Assembly: GCA_017437755.1 (NCBI GenBank)
Contig: JAFRXI010000029.1
Span: 1-49,012 of the forward strand
Length of the DNA stretch: 49,012 bases
Direction: 5' to 3'
Source: Bacteroidales bacterium
GTDB lineage: Bacteria; Bacteroidota; Bacteroidia; Bacteroidales; UBA932
The translations under genes were made by a program, and so were the position numbers. The notes beneath the pieces are model-generated. The model was not told where the DNA came from and did no database searches. It was given only the letters and a program-made list of their open reading frames with translations. Below are positions 24,628 through 32,606 of this stretch, piece after piece (within the stretch, counting starts at the first letter, position 1; the number at the start of each line of letters is the position of its first letter).

Positions 24628-25632
24628 ATGGCAGAGAGTAACTTCATAGACTACGTAAAGATTTTCTGTGCCTCGGGGCACGGAGGGGCCGGCTCTGCAC
24701 ATCTTCACAGGGCCAAGTACGTTCCCAAGGGCGGACCTGACGGAGGCGACGGCGGCCGCGGAGGGCATATCATCCTCAGGGCAAATCCCCAGCTGTGGAC
24801 GCTAATCCACCTGAGATTCAGGAACGTGGTGAGGGCCGAGAACGGCGCCCCCGGAAGTTTCAACCTCAGGAAGGGCAAGAACGGGGCCGACATAGTCCTG
24901 GAGGTGCCCGTGGGCACAACCGTCAAGGATGGCGAGACCGGGGAAACCATCTTTGAAATGCTTACCCCCGACGAGGAGCGGATACTTTGCAAGGGTGGCC
25001 GCGGCGGCCTGGGAAACAACAACTTCAAGACCGCGACCCAGCAGACGCCTCGGTTTGCCCAGCCGGGCGAGGAAGGCATCGAAGGCTGGTTCGTCATGGA
25101 ACTGAAGGTCCTTGCCGACGTGGGGCTCGTGGGTTTCCCGAATGCCGGAAAGTCCACCCTGCTGTCAGCCATCACATCAGCCAAACCCAAGATAGCCGAC
25201 TATGCCTTCACCACCCTGGAGCCGAACCTGGGAATCGTCCGCTACCGTGGCGACCGTTCCTTCGTCATGGCCGACATCCCCGGTATCATCGAGGGAGCCC
25301 ATGAAGGAAAGGGAATAGGCCTGAGGTTCCTGCGCCATATAGAACGCAATTCAGTGCTGCTTTTCATGGTTTCGGCGGAAGAGAAGAACGTGTCAAAGGG
25401 CTACGAAATCCTCCTCAACGAGCTCAAGATGTACAATCCCGAACTTCTTGTAAAAGACCGCATCCTTGCCGTAACCAAGTGTGACATAATAGATTCCAGG
25501 AAAGCAGCGCGCATTGAAGCCTCGCTTCCTCCGGATATTCCGCATGTCATGATATCGTCGGTAAGCGGAACCGGACTGGATGCCCTCAAGGACGAACTCT
25601 GGAAAGCCCTCCAAAAGCCTTCAGATGAGTGA
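24628..25632 (+). CDS. obg: GTPase Obg/CgtA
   Basis: The 334-residue protein has the glycine-rich Obg fold (about 1-158: SGHGGAGSAHLHRAKYVP, GGPDGGDGGRGG) and a G domain with GFPNAGKST, DIPGIIEGAHEGKGIG, TKCD and SSVSG. Obg is an essential 50S-subunit assembly GTPase linked to the stringent response. The variable C-terminal OCT domain is missing, as in many Bacteroidota. The start at 24628 (MAESNFIDYVKI) is chosen because the promoter covers the sequence upstream. It overlaps the PAP2 gene by 8 bases. Confidence 0.95.
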   Translation: MAESNFIDYVKIFCASGHGGAGSAHLHRAKYVPKGGPDGGDGGRGGHIILRANPQLWTLIHLRFRNVVRAENGAPGSFNLRKGKNGADIVLEVPVGTTVKDGETGETIFEMLTPDEERILCKGGRGGLGNNNFKTATQQTPRFAQPGEEGIEGWFVMELKVLADVGLVGFPNAGKSTLLSAITSAKPKIADYAFTTLEPNLGIVRYRGDRSFVMADIPGIIEGAHEGKGIGLRFLRHIERNSVLLFMVSAEEKNVSKGYEILLNELKMYNPELLVKDRILAVTKCDIIDSRKAARIEASLPPDIPHVMISSVSGTGLDALKDELWKALQKPSDE

Positions 25633-26218
25633 GTCCATCATAGAACTCGACCGCGCCGCCACCCTGGCCATAAACGGTTTGAACTCCCCCGTTTCCGACC
25701 AGTTCTGGGCGCTTGTCTCCGACACCAGCCTCTGGTTCCCCGCCTATGCTGCTGTGGCCGTTTTCATATTCTGGCGGCTCGGATGGAAAAGGGCGCTGAT
25801 AGTAATCGCTTCGCTGGCTCTCACCATCGTTGCCTGCGACCAGATAACCAACCTGGTAAAGCATTCGGTGGGCCGTCTGCGTCCCATCTACGACGCCCAG
25901 ATGATGGAGAGGGGGATTCACTGGATCCAAAGCCGGGGCGGTGGTCTATACGGCTTCTTTTCCGCACATGCCGCAAACGCCTTTGGCTTTGTAACGTGTT
26001 CACTCATAGGGTTAAGGAGCGACGGCATACATAAATATAAAGGCTACGCCGCCGCAGGCTTCATCTGGGCGGCGCTAGTATCCATCAGCCGGATCATGCT
26101 GGCCAAGCACTTCCTGGGCGACATCCTGGTTGGGGCGCTGGCCGGCATCCTGGTGGGCTTCCTCCTGGGGAAAGCTGCCGCATGGATTACAGGCAGGGCA
26201 GGACTTTCTCCATCCTGA
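25625..26218 (+). CDS. PAP2-family membrane phosphatase
   Basis: This 197-residue membrane protein has the three PAP2 motifs: KHSVGRLRP (K-x6-RP), FFSAHAANAF in place of PSGH, and SRIMLAKHFLGD (SR-x5-H-x3-D). About five to six hydrophobic spans surround them, placing the active site on the periplasmic face. Candidate substrates are undecaprenyl pyrophosphate, phosphatidylglycerol phosphate or lipid A phosphates; the sequence does not decide. The ATG at 25625 lies inside the obg end (ATGAGTGA), implying translational coupling. Its 3' end overlaps convergent murF by 32 bases. Confidence 0.87.
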   Translation: MSESIIELDRAATLAINGLNSPVSDQFWALVSDTSLWFPAYAAVAVFIFWRLGWKRALIVIASLALTIVACDQITNLVKHSVGRLRPIYDAQMMERGIHWIQSRGGGLYGFFSAHAANAFGFVTCSLIGLRSDGIHKYKGYAAAGFIWAALVSISRIMLAKHFLGDILVGALAGILVGFLLGKAAAWITGRAGLSPS

Positions 26219-27500
26219 TTCCCCTGGACCCCTTTACCAGTACCTGGGCTCCATCCAAATGGTTTTCCGAAAGGAATGCCGCAAGTTCGTCAGACGTTGC
26301 GAAATGCTTGATGTTCAAGGGATTTCCAAGTTCACGGAGGGCTTTTCCAAACTCTTCACCCACAAGGCAGCACATCCAAAGGCCCATTCCCGACACACGT
26401 CCCGCAACCTTTACATGCTCCGCCAGCGAATCTTCTCCAAGTTCCCTCATGTCACCCAGCAAGGCCACCTTCCTGGCTCCCTGCATAAGTGAAAAATTAT
26501 CCAGGGCCGCCGCCATGCTCGAAGGATTTGCATTGTAGGCATCCTCTATCACCAGGTTATGGTCGGTCCGGGACATCTGCGACCTGTTGTTCGACGGTAC
26601 ATACCCTCCGATTGCCTGGGCGGCCTCCGCGAAGGTTATCCCGAATTCCTTGCCAACCGCCATGGCGGCAAGGACGTTGGCTGCGTTGTACGCCCCCACT
26701 AGACGGGTGTTTACCTGAATTCCCGACACCACCATGCGGAGGAACGGTTCCTCCGGCGAAGTGGGAAGTATCCGGGCGTCAAACTCCTTGAGCCCGTAAG
26801 GGATTCCCACGAGTCCCCTCTCCGAGGCCATCCCGCAGAGGACGGGATCGTCGGTGTTGAGGAAAATCCTTCCCCCGGTGCCGGCGATGTAATCATACAG
26901 CCGGCCCTTGGCGTGCTTAACCCCCTCGAAACTCCCGAATCCGAGGAGATGCGCCTTTCCCACGTTGGTGATAAGGCCGTAATCCGGCCTGCTGACCGGG
27001 ACCAGGACCGAGATGTCCTCGGGATGGCTGGCGCCCATCTCTATCACGGCGATATCCGTATCGGGAGTGATCTTCAGCACCGAAAGCGGGACACCTATGT
27101 CGTTGTTGAGGTTTCCTTCCGTGGCAACCACCCGGTACCTTGCCGAGAGTACGGTCCTTATCAGTTCCTTGGTGGTGGTCTTGCCGTTTGTCCCGGTTAG
27201 GCCTATTACCCTTACCCTGGGCTCCTGCACATGTTCACGGTGCCAAGCTGCCAGTTCCTTGAGGGTGGCAAGGGTATCCTCTACGGGGATTATCCTCGGA
27301 TCACCGCTTGAGGCTGCCTCCGACGAAGCGTCCACAACAGCATACGACGCACCCTTTGAAAGGGTGTCCATCGCATAAGCGTTACCGTCGAAATTCTCGC
27401 CCTTAAGGGCAAAGAACAACTCCCCGTCCGCTATTTTCCGGCTGTCGGTCGACACACCGGCGGATTCCCGGAAAATCTTGTATAACCTGCTGATTTCCAT
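26187..27500 (-). CDS. murF: UDP-N-acetylmuramoyl-tripeptide--D-alanyl-D-alanine ligase
   Basis: The 437-residue Mur ligase shows STDSRKIADGELFFALKG (N-terminal UDP-binding domain), the ATP site GLTGTNGKTTTK, IEMGASHPEDI, NVGKAHLLGFGSFEG and NPSSMAAALD in the C-terminal domain. It adds D-Ala-D-Ala to the UDP-MurNAc tripeptide in the cytosol. The ATG at 27500 is chosen because dut ends two bases before it and a GGGAGG ribosome site stands at 27505-27510; the open frame continues 20 codons into dut. It is the last gene of the tgt-lptG-dut-murF operon. Confidence 0.94.
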   Translation of the reverse strand: MEISRLYKIFRESAGVSTDSRKIADGELFFALKGENFDGNAYAMDTLSKGASYAVVDASSEAASSGDPRIIPVEDTLATLKELAAWHREHVQEPRVRVIGLTGTNGKTTTKELIRTVLSARYRVVATEGNLNNDIGVPLSVLKITPDTDIAVIEMGASHPEDISVLVPVSRPDYGLITNVGKAHLLGFGSFEGVKHAKGRLYDYIAGTGGRIFLNTDDPVLCGMASERGLVGIPYGLKEFDARILPTSPEEPFLRMVVSGIQVNTRLVGAYNAANVLAAMAVGKEFGITFAEAAQAIGGYVPSNNRSQMSRTDHNLVIEDAYNANPSSMAAALDNFSLMQGARKVALLGDMRELGEDSLAEHVKVAGRVSGMGLWMCCLVGEEFGKALRELGNPLNIKHFATSDELAAFLSENHLDGAQVLVKGSRGIRMEKVLPCL

Positions 27501-27501
27501 G

Positions 27502-27933
27502 TTACCTCCCTGTACTTCCAAAACCTCCCTGGCCCCTCTGCGTGGAATCCAGGACGTCAACCTGCTCCCACTCGACGACCTCGTGCCTTGCCACTACCAT
27601 CTGGGCTATCCTCTCCCCGGGGTTTATTACGAAGGGAGTATTGGAAAGGTTCACCAGGATAACCTTGATCTCGCCGCGATAGTCCGCGTCGATGGTTCCG
27701 GGGGTATTGAGCACGGTTATCCCGAATTTGGCGGCAAGTCCGCTGCGGGGCCTCACCTGGGCCTCGTATCCCTGGGGCAGGGCGATGAACAGTCCGGTGG
27801 GGACCATCGTCCTTTCAAGCGGGCCGATGGTGACGGGGGCGTCAAGGACGGCCTTCAAATCCATTCCGGCCGACAGTGCGGTGGAGTATTCCGGCAGTGG
27901 ATAAGGCGAATTGCTGATTATCTTTACTTTCAT
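27502..27933 (-). CDS. dut: dUTP diphosphatase
   Basis: The 143-residue trimeric dUTPase shows all five motifs: AGMDLKA (I), RPRSGLA (II), [11 protein letters not shown] (III), [12 protein letters not shown] (IV) and the C-terminal [11 protein letters not shown] (V). It converts dUTP to dUMP, keeping uracil out of DNA and feeding dTMP synthesis. One base separates it from murF and 12 bases from the upstream LptG-like gene. Confidence 0.96.
   Translation of the reverse strand: MKVKIISNSPYPLPEYSTALSAGMDLKAVLDAPVTIGPLERTMVPTGLFIALPQGYEAQVRPRSGLAAKFGITVLNTPGTIDADYRGEIKVILVNLSNTPFVINPGERIAQMVVARHEVVEWEQVDVLDSTQRGQGGFGSTGR
27505..27510 (-). promoter_or_regulatory. Shine-Dalgarno site deciding the murF start
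   Basis: GGGAGG stands 4 bases before the murF ATG and lies within the last codons of dut. Strong Shine-Dalgarno sites are otherwise rare in this window, so it supports the chosen start and reinitiation after dut. Confidence 0.6.
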
Positions 27934-27945
27934 GGAAATAATTGA

Positions 27946-29034
27946 TTACTTGGGAGCTATGATGTACATCACTGCCGCAACCACAGCAAACAGCAGGTTG
28001 GGAAGCCAGATGGCTATCCCGGGCGGCAGGGTATCGGTGTACACGAACATCTCGCTGAACTTCATGAACAGGATGTAGGAGAAACTCAGGGCAATGCCTA
28101 TGGCGATATTCCATCCTATCCCTCCCCTTCTCTTCTTGGTTGAGAGCGACACGCCCATGATGGTAAGTATGAATGCCGAAAACGGCAGCGAGAAACGGTT
28201 GTTCTTCTCGATGAGCGCGTACATCACGTTGGCGTCGCCCCTCGACTTCTGGGTTTCGATGAGGGCGTCCAGGTCGTCATATGAGAGTTGTTCCACCGTC
28301 TTCCGGGTGCGGTAGAAGTCCTCGACTGTCAGGCTTATGACGGTATCCAGCTGCTTGCCGGTGGTCACCTTGTCCTGCAGGCCGTCGCCGTATTCCCTCA
28401 TGAACCAGTTCTTAAGCCTCCATGAAGAGGTGGTGCTGTCCCACTTTGCCGACTCGGCGGAGAGTTTGCTCACCAGTTTGTCGTCCTCCATGTCTTCCAG
28501 GGTGAAGTTGTAAGCCGTATTGTTCCATGTGCTGAAGGACTCCACGTAGACGAACCTGCCTTCGTCAAGCTTGTAGTGGATATCCCGTTCGTTGGTTCGG
28601 TTGCGGTCCTTGATATACTGCTTCTCGAACTTGAGGCGTGTCACGTTCGCCCTGGGGATCACCCAGAGGTTCAGCGACAGGGAGAACATGGCGATGAGTG
28701 CGGCCGAAACCATGTACGGCACCATCATCCGGTGATAGCTCACACCGCAGGAGAGTATGGCGATGACTTCCGAATTGGCCGTCATCCTGGACGTGAAGAA
28801 AATAACCGTAATGAACACGAACAGGGGGCTGAACATGTTCATGAAATACGGGACGAAGTTCACGTAGTAGTCGAATACTATGGCCTTTAAAGGGGCCTCG
28901 CGCGACACGAAGTCGTCTATCTTCTCGCTGATATCGAAGATTATGACAATGCCGATTATCAGGAGAATGGCGCCGAAGAAGGTCAGTATGAACTTCTTCA
29001 TTATATAGTAGTCGAGTTTCTTGAGTCCCAGCAT
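27946..29034 (-). CDS. LptF/LptG-family LPS export permease
   Basis: This 362-residue YjgP/YjgQ-type permease has an N-terminal amphipathic start (LKKLDYYIMKKFILTFFGA), membrane spans near 10-35, 55-80 and 98-120, a periplasmic beta-jellyroll region (about 130-270) and three C-terminal spans. LptF and LptG form the inner-membrane part of the Lpt machine that extracts lipopolysaccharide. Bacteroidota often place single copies next to tgt, as here. Sequence alone does not tell LptF from LptG. The gene follows tgt by 6 bases. Confidence 0.88.
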   Translation of the reverse strand: MLGLKKLDYYIMKKFILTFFGAILLIIGIVIIFDISEKIDDFVSREAPLKAIVFDYYVNFVPYFMNMFSPLFVFITVIFFTSRMTANSEVIAILSCGVSYHRMMVPYMVSAALIAMFSLSLNLWVIPRANVTRLKFEKQYIKDRNRTNERDIHYKLDEGRFVYVESFSTWNNTAYNFTLEDMEDDKLVSKLSAESAKWDSTTSSWRLKNWFMREYGDGLQDKVTTGKQLDTVISLTVEDFYRTRKTVEQLSYDDLDALIETQKSRGDANVMYALIEKNNRFSLPFSAFILTIMGVSLSTKKRRGGIGWNIAIGIALSFSYILFMKFSEMFVYTDTLPPGIAIWLPNLLFAVVAAVMYIIAPK

Positions 29035-29040
29035 CTTGGT

Positions 29041-30195
29041 CTACAGTCTTTGCATGAGTTTCCCGACAGTGGCGTTCTTCCATTGGGTGAAATCACCCGC
29101 GGCGATATGCTCCCTGGCGGTCCTGACAAGGTCGAGGTAAAAGGCAAGGTTGTGCTGGGTGGCGACCATGGCGGCGAACATCTCGCCGGCGATGAAAAGG
29201 TGCCTCAGGTAAGCCTTGCTGTAGGCATGGTCTACAAAAGAAGTGCCCTGTGGGTCGATGCAGGTGAAGTCGCCGGCCCATTTTGCATTCCTCATGTTCA
29301 TTATCCCGTCCCAGGTGAACAGCATCCCGTTGCGGGCGTTGCGGGTGGGCATCACGCAGTCGAACATGTCTATCCCACGGGCGATCCCTTCCAGTATGTT
29401 GGCCGGGGTTCCCACGCCCATCAGGTACCGCGGTTTTTCCTTAGGAAGTATGGGGCATACGACCTCCAGCATCTCGTACATCTTCTCTGTTGGCTCCCCC
29501 ACGGCCAGGCCGCCCACGGCATAACCTCCCCTGTTCGGGGAATCCATTCCCAGGGCATGCTCCACGGCGTTTTTCCTGAGGTCCGGATACACGCAGCCCT
29601 GGATTATGGGGAACATTGTCTGGGGATAGCCGTACAGCGGTTCGGTGGCGTCGAAGTGCCTCGCATACCGATCCAGCCACCCCTGGGTGAGCTTCAGCGA
29701 TTTTTCCGCATAGCCGTAAGGGGCGTCACCGGGACAGCACTCATCCAGCGCCATTATGATATCGGCACCTATAACCCTTTGGGTATCGACGTTGTTCTCC
29801 GGGGTGAAGGTGTGCCTTGAGCCGTCGATATGGGAGGCGAAGGTGCAGCCTTCCGGGGTGAGCTTGCGGATGGGGGCCAGGGAAAACACCTGGAAGCCAC
29901 CGCTGTCGGTGAGTATTGGACGGTCCCAGCCCTCAAAACGGTGCAGGCCGCCGGCGCGTCGGAGAGTGTCCAGACCGGGACGGAGATACAGGTGATAGGT
30001 GTTCCCCAGGATGATCTCCGCACCGATGTCCTCTTTCAGGTCCCTGTGATACACTCCCTTGACCGAGCCCACCGTACCCACAGGCATGAAGATGGGGGTA
30101 TGTATCTCGCCGTGGGGCGTTGAGAACACCCCGCAGCGGGCCATTGAACCGGGATCGGAAGCGGTCAGGGTAAAATCGAACATCCGTCTTGACAT
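29041..30195 (-). CDS. tgt: tRNA-guanine(34) transglycosylase
   Basis: The 384-residue TIM-barrel enzyme has the substrate and catalytic motifs TDSGGFQVFSL, the GYAVGGLAVGEP loop and DCVMPTRNARNG with the nucleophilic Asp in the DCVMPTR region. It exchanges G34 for preQ1 in tRNAs; QueA (7986-9197) then modifies it. The zinc site is lost: where E. coli has CDCYTC before YSRAYLHH, this protein has GTSFVD before YSKAYLRH, though the downstream His (TQHNL) is kept. It is the first gene of the operon with the LptG-like, dut and murF genes. Confidence 0.94.
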   Translation of the reverse strand: MSRRMFDFTLTASDPGSMARCGVFSTPHGEIHTPIFMPVGTVGSVKGVYHRDLKEDIGAEIILGNTYHLYLRPGLDTLRRAGGLHRFEGWDRPILTDSGGFQVFSLAPIRKLTPEGCTFASHIDGSRHTFTPENNVDTQRVIGADIIMALDECCPGDAPYGYAEKSLKLTQGWLDRYARHFDATEPLYGYPQTMFPIIQGCVYPDLRKNAVEHALGMDSPNRGGYAVGGLAVGEPTEKMYEMLEVVCPILPKEKPRYLMGVGTPANILEGIARGIDMFDCVMPTRNARNGMLFTWDGIMNMRNAKWAGDFTCIDPQGTSFVDHAYSKAYLRHLFIAGEMFAAMVATQHNLAFYLDLVRTAREHIAAGDFTQWKNATVGKLMQRL

Positions 30196-30233
30196 TAATC
30201 ATGCGAAGATAGCCAATTTTTCAGAATTTTCCC

Positions 30234-30241
30234 TACATTTG
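30234..30241 (+). promoter_or_regulatory. -7 box of the nucleoside transporter gene
   Basis: TACATTTG matches TAnnTTTG. No TTTG is seen 19-20 bases upstream. The ATG follows after 39 bases. Confidence 0.5.
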
Positions 30242-30280
30242 TATGTTACGCATGCAATAACCAACAAACATCATTTCCAG

Positions 30281-31555
30281 ATGAAAAACAAACAACTCAC
30301 TTTCAAGCTGATACTGATGAACTTCCTGGAGTTCGCCGTCTGGGGGGCATATCTCACTTCGCTTGGCCGTTACCTCGGGAACGTGGGCCTAGGTCCGCAG
30401 ATCAAATGGTTCTTCGCCATGCAGGGAATCGTGTCGCTGTTCATGCCGACCCTCATGGGCATCGTTGCCGACAGGCATATCCAGGCCCAGAAAGTACTTT
30501 CACTCTGCCATGCCCTGGCCGGACTGTTCATGATCGCCGCCGGTGTGTACTGCATGCAGGCGGGTGATGCGATCGGCTTTGCTCCGCTGTTCGTGCTGTA
30601 CAGCATCAGCGTAGCCTTCTTCATGCCCACTATCGCAATTGCCAATTCAGTGGCCTACAATGCTTTGGGCAAGGCCGGCATGGATCCCGTAAAGGACTTT
30701 CCCCCCATCAGGGTATTCGGTACCGTGGGCTTCATCTGCAGCATGCTCGTCACCAATTTCCTCAAGATAGGCGGGGTCGCCATGCAGGATTCCTTCACGC
30801 AGCTGATCTCGTCCGGCGTGCTCTCGCTGGTCCTTTGCGGCTACGCCCTGACCATGCCCGCATGCGAGACAAACAAATCCGCAGGGAACGCCTCCCTCGC
30901 CGACGCTTTCGGCCTCAAGGCATTCACCCTGTTCAAGGATCCCCAGTTCGCAGTCTTCTTCATATTCTCGATGCTGCTTGGGGCCTCGCTCCAGATCACA
31001 AACGGATACGCCAATACGTTCCTGGGCTCGTTCGCCTCGGATCCCGCCCTGGCCGACACCTTTGCCGTCAAGAATTCCAACGCGCTGATTTCCATATCGC
31101 AGGCTTCGGAGACCCTATGCATCCTCCTTATCCCGTTCTTCATGAAGAGGTTCGGCATCAAGAAGGTGATGCTCATAGCCATGTTCGCATGGGTATTCCG
31201 CTTCGGGTTCTTCGGCCTCGGCAGCCCTGATTTCCCCGGCGTGCTGCTGTTCATCCTCAGCTGCCTGGTATACGGTGTTGCATTTGATTTCTTCAACATT
31301 TCCGGCTCGCTTTACGTGGAACAGAACGCCTCAACCGAGATACGTTCCAGTGCCCAGGGCCTGTTCATGCTGATGACCAACGGCCTCGGCGCCACTATCG
31401 GGACCCTCGCCGCCGGAGCAGTGGTGGATGCCACCGTCTACAATGCAGCCAATCCCTCCTGGGCCAACGCCTGGTACATTTTTGCCGGATACGCCCTTGT
31501 GGTTGGAGTGCTGTTCGCCATCCTGTTCAAGGATCCGCAGAAAAAGACAGCCTGA
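30281..31555 (+). CDS. MFS transporter, NupG-type nucleoside permease family
   Basis: The 424-residue integral membrane protein has about 12 hydrophobic spans. It opens with LKLILMNFLEFAVWGAYLTSLG-like residues (LILMNFLEFAVWGAY) and contains FMPTLMGIVADRHI, PPIRVFGTVGFI and, near the C-terminus, QGLFMLMTNGLGATIGTLAAG, all features of the nucleoside:H+ symporter branch of MFS. Import of nucleosides is the likely role. The ATG at 30281 is used although the frame is open further upstream, because the -7 box at 30234-30241 and the tgt promoter region occupy that stretch. Confidence 0.85.
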   Translation: MKNKQLTFKLILMNFLEFAVWGAYLTSLGRYLGNVGLGPQIKWFFAMQGIVSLFMPTLMGIVADRHIQAQKVLSLCHALAGLFMIAAGVYCMQAGDAIGFAPLFVLYSISVAFFMPTIAIANSVAYNALGKAGMDPVKDFPPIRVFGTVGFICSMLVTNFLKIGGVAMQDSFTQLISSGVLSLVLCGYALTMPACETNKSAGNASLADAFGLKAFTLFKDPQFAVFFIFSMLLGASLQITNGYANTFLGSFASDPALADTFAVKNSNALISISQASETLCILLIPFFMKRFGIKKVMLIAMFAWVFRFGFFGLGSPDFPGVLLFILSCLVYGVAFDFFNISGSLYVEQNASTEIRSSAQGLFMLMTNGLGATIGTLAAGAVVDATVYNAANPSWANAWYIFAGYALVVGVLFAILFKDPQKKTA

Positions 31556-31572
31556 CGCTAGGCAGCGACCGG

Positions 31573-31983
31573 TCATTTCTTACGGCCGACCCATTCCGGG
31601 CCGGCTTTTTTCAACCTGAAAATCCGGCTTGACGACATCAGGTATGAAAGGTCGAAGCACCGCAGTTCAAGGTGGCACCCGCAACGGGCGCATGACGAAC
31701 AGCTGGACGGATTGAATCCCGCCGCCTCCAGTTCGGTGAGCGAGGCCGATGAAACCCCGCAGGCAAGCATTGCAGTTAGGATTCCGTAATTCTTTTCGAT
31801 GGCGTTCAAAGCCTTGATCCTTGCCGAGGAAACCGGATTGTTTCGCCGGTTATGATATCTGTTCCGGCACTTGTCGGAACAGAACTTCCGGTCCGGCCTT
31901 CCGTACCCTATTTCATCCCCGCACTCCAGGCAATGTACCTGAGGGCGCTCTCCGTCGTTGTATTCCATGCCGCAAAAATGCAT
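31573..31983 (-). CDS. Small Zn-ribbon protein (DUF2116-like)
   Basis: The 136-residue protein starts with a zinc ribbon, CLECGDEI and FCSDKCRNRYHNR, followed by a helical segment (IKALNAIEKNYGILTAML), SLTELEAAGFNPS, a second Cys pair (SCARCGC) and a short beta-rich tail. This order is typical of small Bacteroidota proteins annotated as DUF2116 Zn-ribbon proteins; function is unknown, nucleic-acid binding is plausible. An ATG at 31966-31968 is an alternative start. The MFS stop is 17 bases away, convergent. Confidence 0.72.
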   Translation of the reverse strand: MHFCGMEYNDGERPQVHCLECGDEIGYGRPDRKFCSDKCRNRYHNRRNNPVSSARIKALNAIEKNYGILTAMLACGVSSASLTELEAAGFNPSSCSSCARCGCHLELRCFDLSYLMSSSRIFRLKKAGPEWVGRKK

Positions 31984-32257
31984 GGATATAATTATAAATC
32001 AAAGGATTCCAAAGAAATAACCGAAAATATTTACGTTTCTTATGAAACCACGGAAAAGACCATTCCAAAGATTATTCTTTTCCTGCCGCCACATTTTTTA
32101 TCAACCATCCCGCGGAAACTTAAATAATACCGTGGTTTCATAAAAATCCGCCCCCCCTACAGTCCCTGATGCGGTGAGGTATCCACGTTATTACGTTATT
32201 TGCATCGGCTCCGGAGCGCGCCCAGGGCCGGATCATTACACATTAAAATATTTGAAG
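31984..32257. other. Intergenic region with a large inverted-repeat structure
   Basis: This 274-base gap between the divergent Zn-ribbon and ssb genes holds a 14-base perfect inverted repeat (see 32040-32143), a C7 run at 32150-32156 and an imperfect -7 box AATATTTG at 32247-32254 before ssb. No open frame or tRNA was seen in it. Confidence 0.6.
32040..32143. repeat. Perfect 14-base inverted repeat spanning 104 bases
   Basis: TTATGAAACCACGG (32040-32053) returns as its exact reverse complement at 32130-32143. Inside, GGAAAAG (32052-32058) can pair with CTTTTCC (32076-32082), partly competing with the outer arm. It could be a structured RNA, an operator pair or a tiny MITE-like insertion; no clear target-site duplication flanks it. 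Confidence 0.75.
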
Positions 32258-32605
32258 ATGGAACAGCAAATTAACAGAATCGAGTTGAGGGGAAACGTGG
32301 GAATCGTCCATCTCAACCAAGTGGGGGAAAACCGGGTGGTACGCTTCTCCCTGGCCACGAATTATGTCTACAAGGGAAGGGACGGCCAGGGCGTGGTGGA
32401 AACCACATGGCACAACATCACCGCATGGGAAGGACGCGGGATGCCCGATTTTGAAAAGATTACCAAAGGTAAGGGCGTACACGTCTGGGGACGGGTACGC
32501 AACAGCAAGTACACCGGACAGGACGGATTGGAAAAGAGCATCAACGAAGTGATTGCCAGCAACCTTGAAATCGAGGATTCGTCGTATTCTGTACCCCAGT
32601 CCTGA
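32258..32605 (+). CDS. ssb: Single-stranded DNA-binding protein
   Basis: The 115-residue OB-fold protein begins MEQQINRIELRGNVGIVHLN and has VVRFSLATN, TTWHNITAWEG and KGKGVHVWGRVRNSKY, the DNA-binding strands of bacterial SSB. It lacks the usual acidic C-terminal tip for partner proteins and ends SVPQS, as in the short SSB copies of Bacteroidota. A longer housekeeping SSB may therefore exist elsewhere. The start at 32258 is chosen because upstream in-frame codons give no SSB-like sequence. One base separates it from the lipoprotein gene. Confidence 0.9.
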   Translation: MEQQINRIELRGNVGIVHLNQVGENRVVRFSLATNYVYKGRDGQGVVETTWHNITAWEGRGMPDFEKITKGKGVHVWGRVRNSKYTGQDGLEKSINEVIASNLEIEDSSYSVPQS

Positions 32606-32606
32606 G

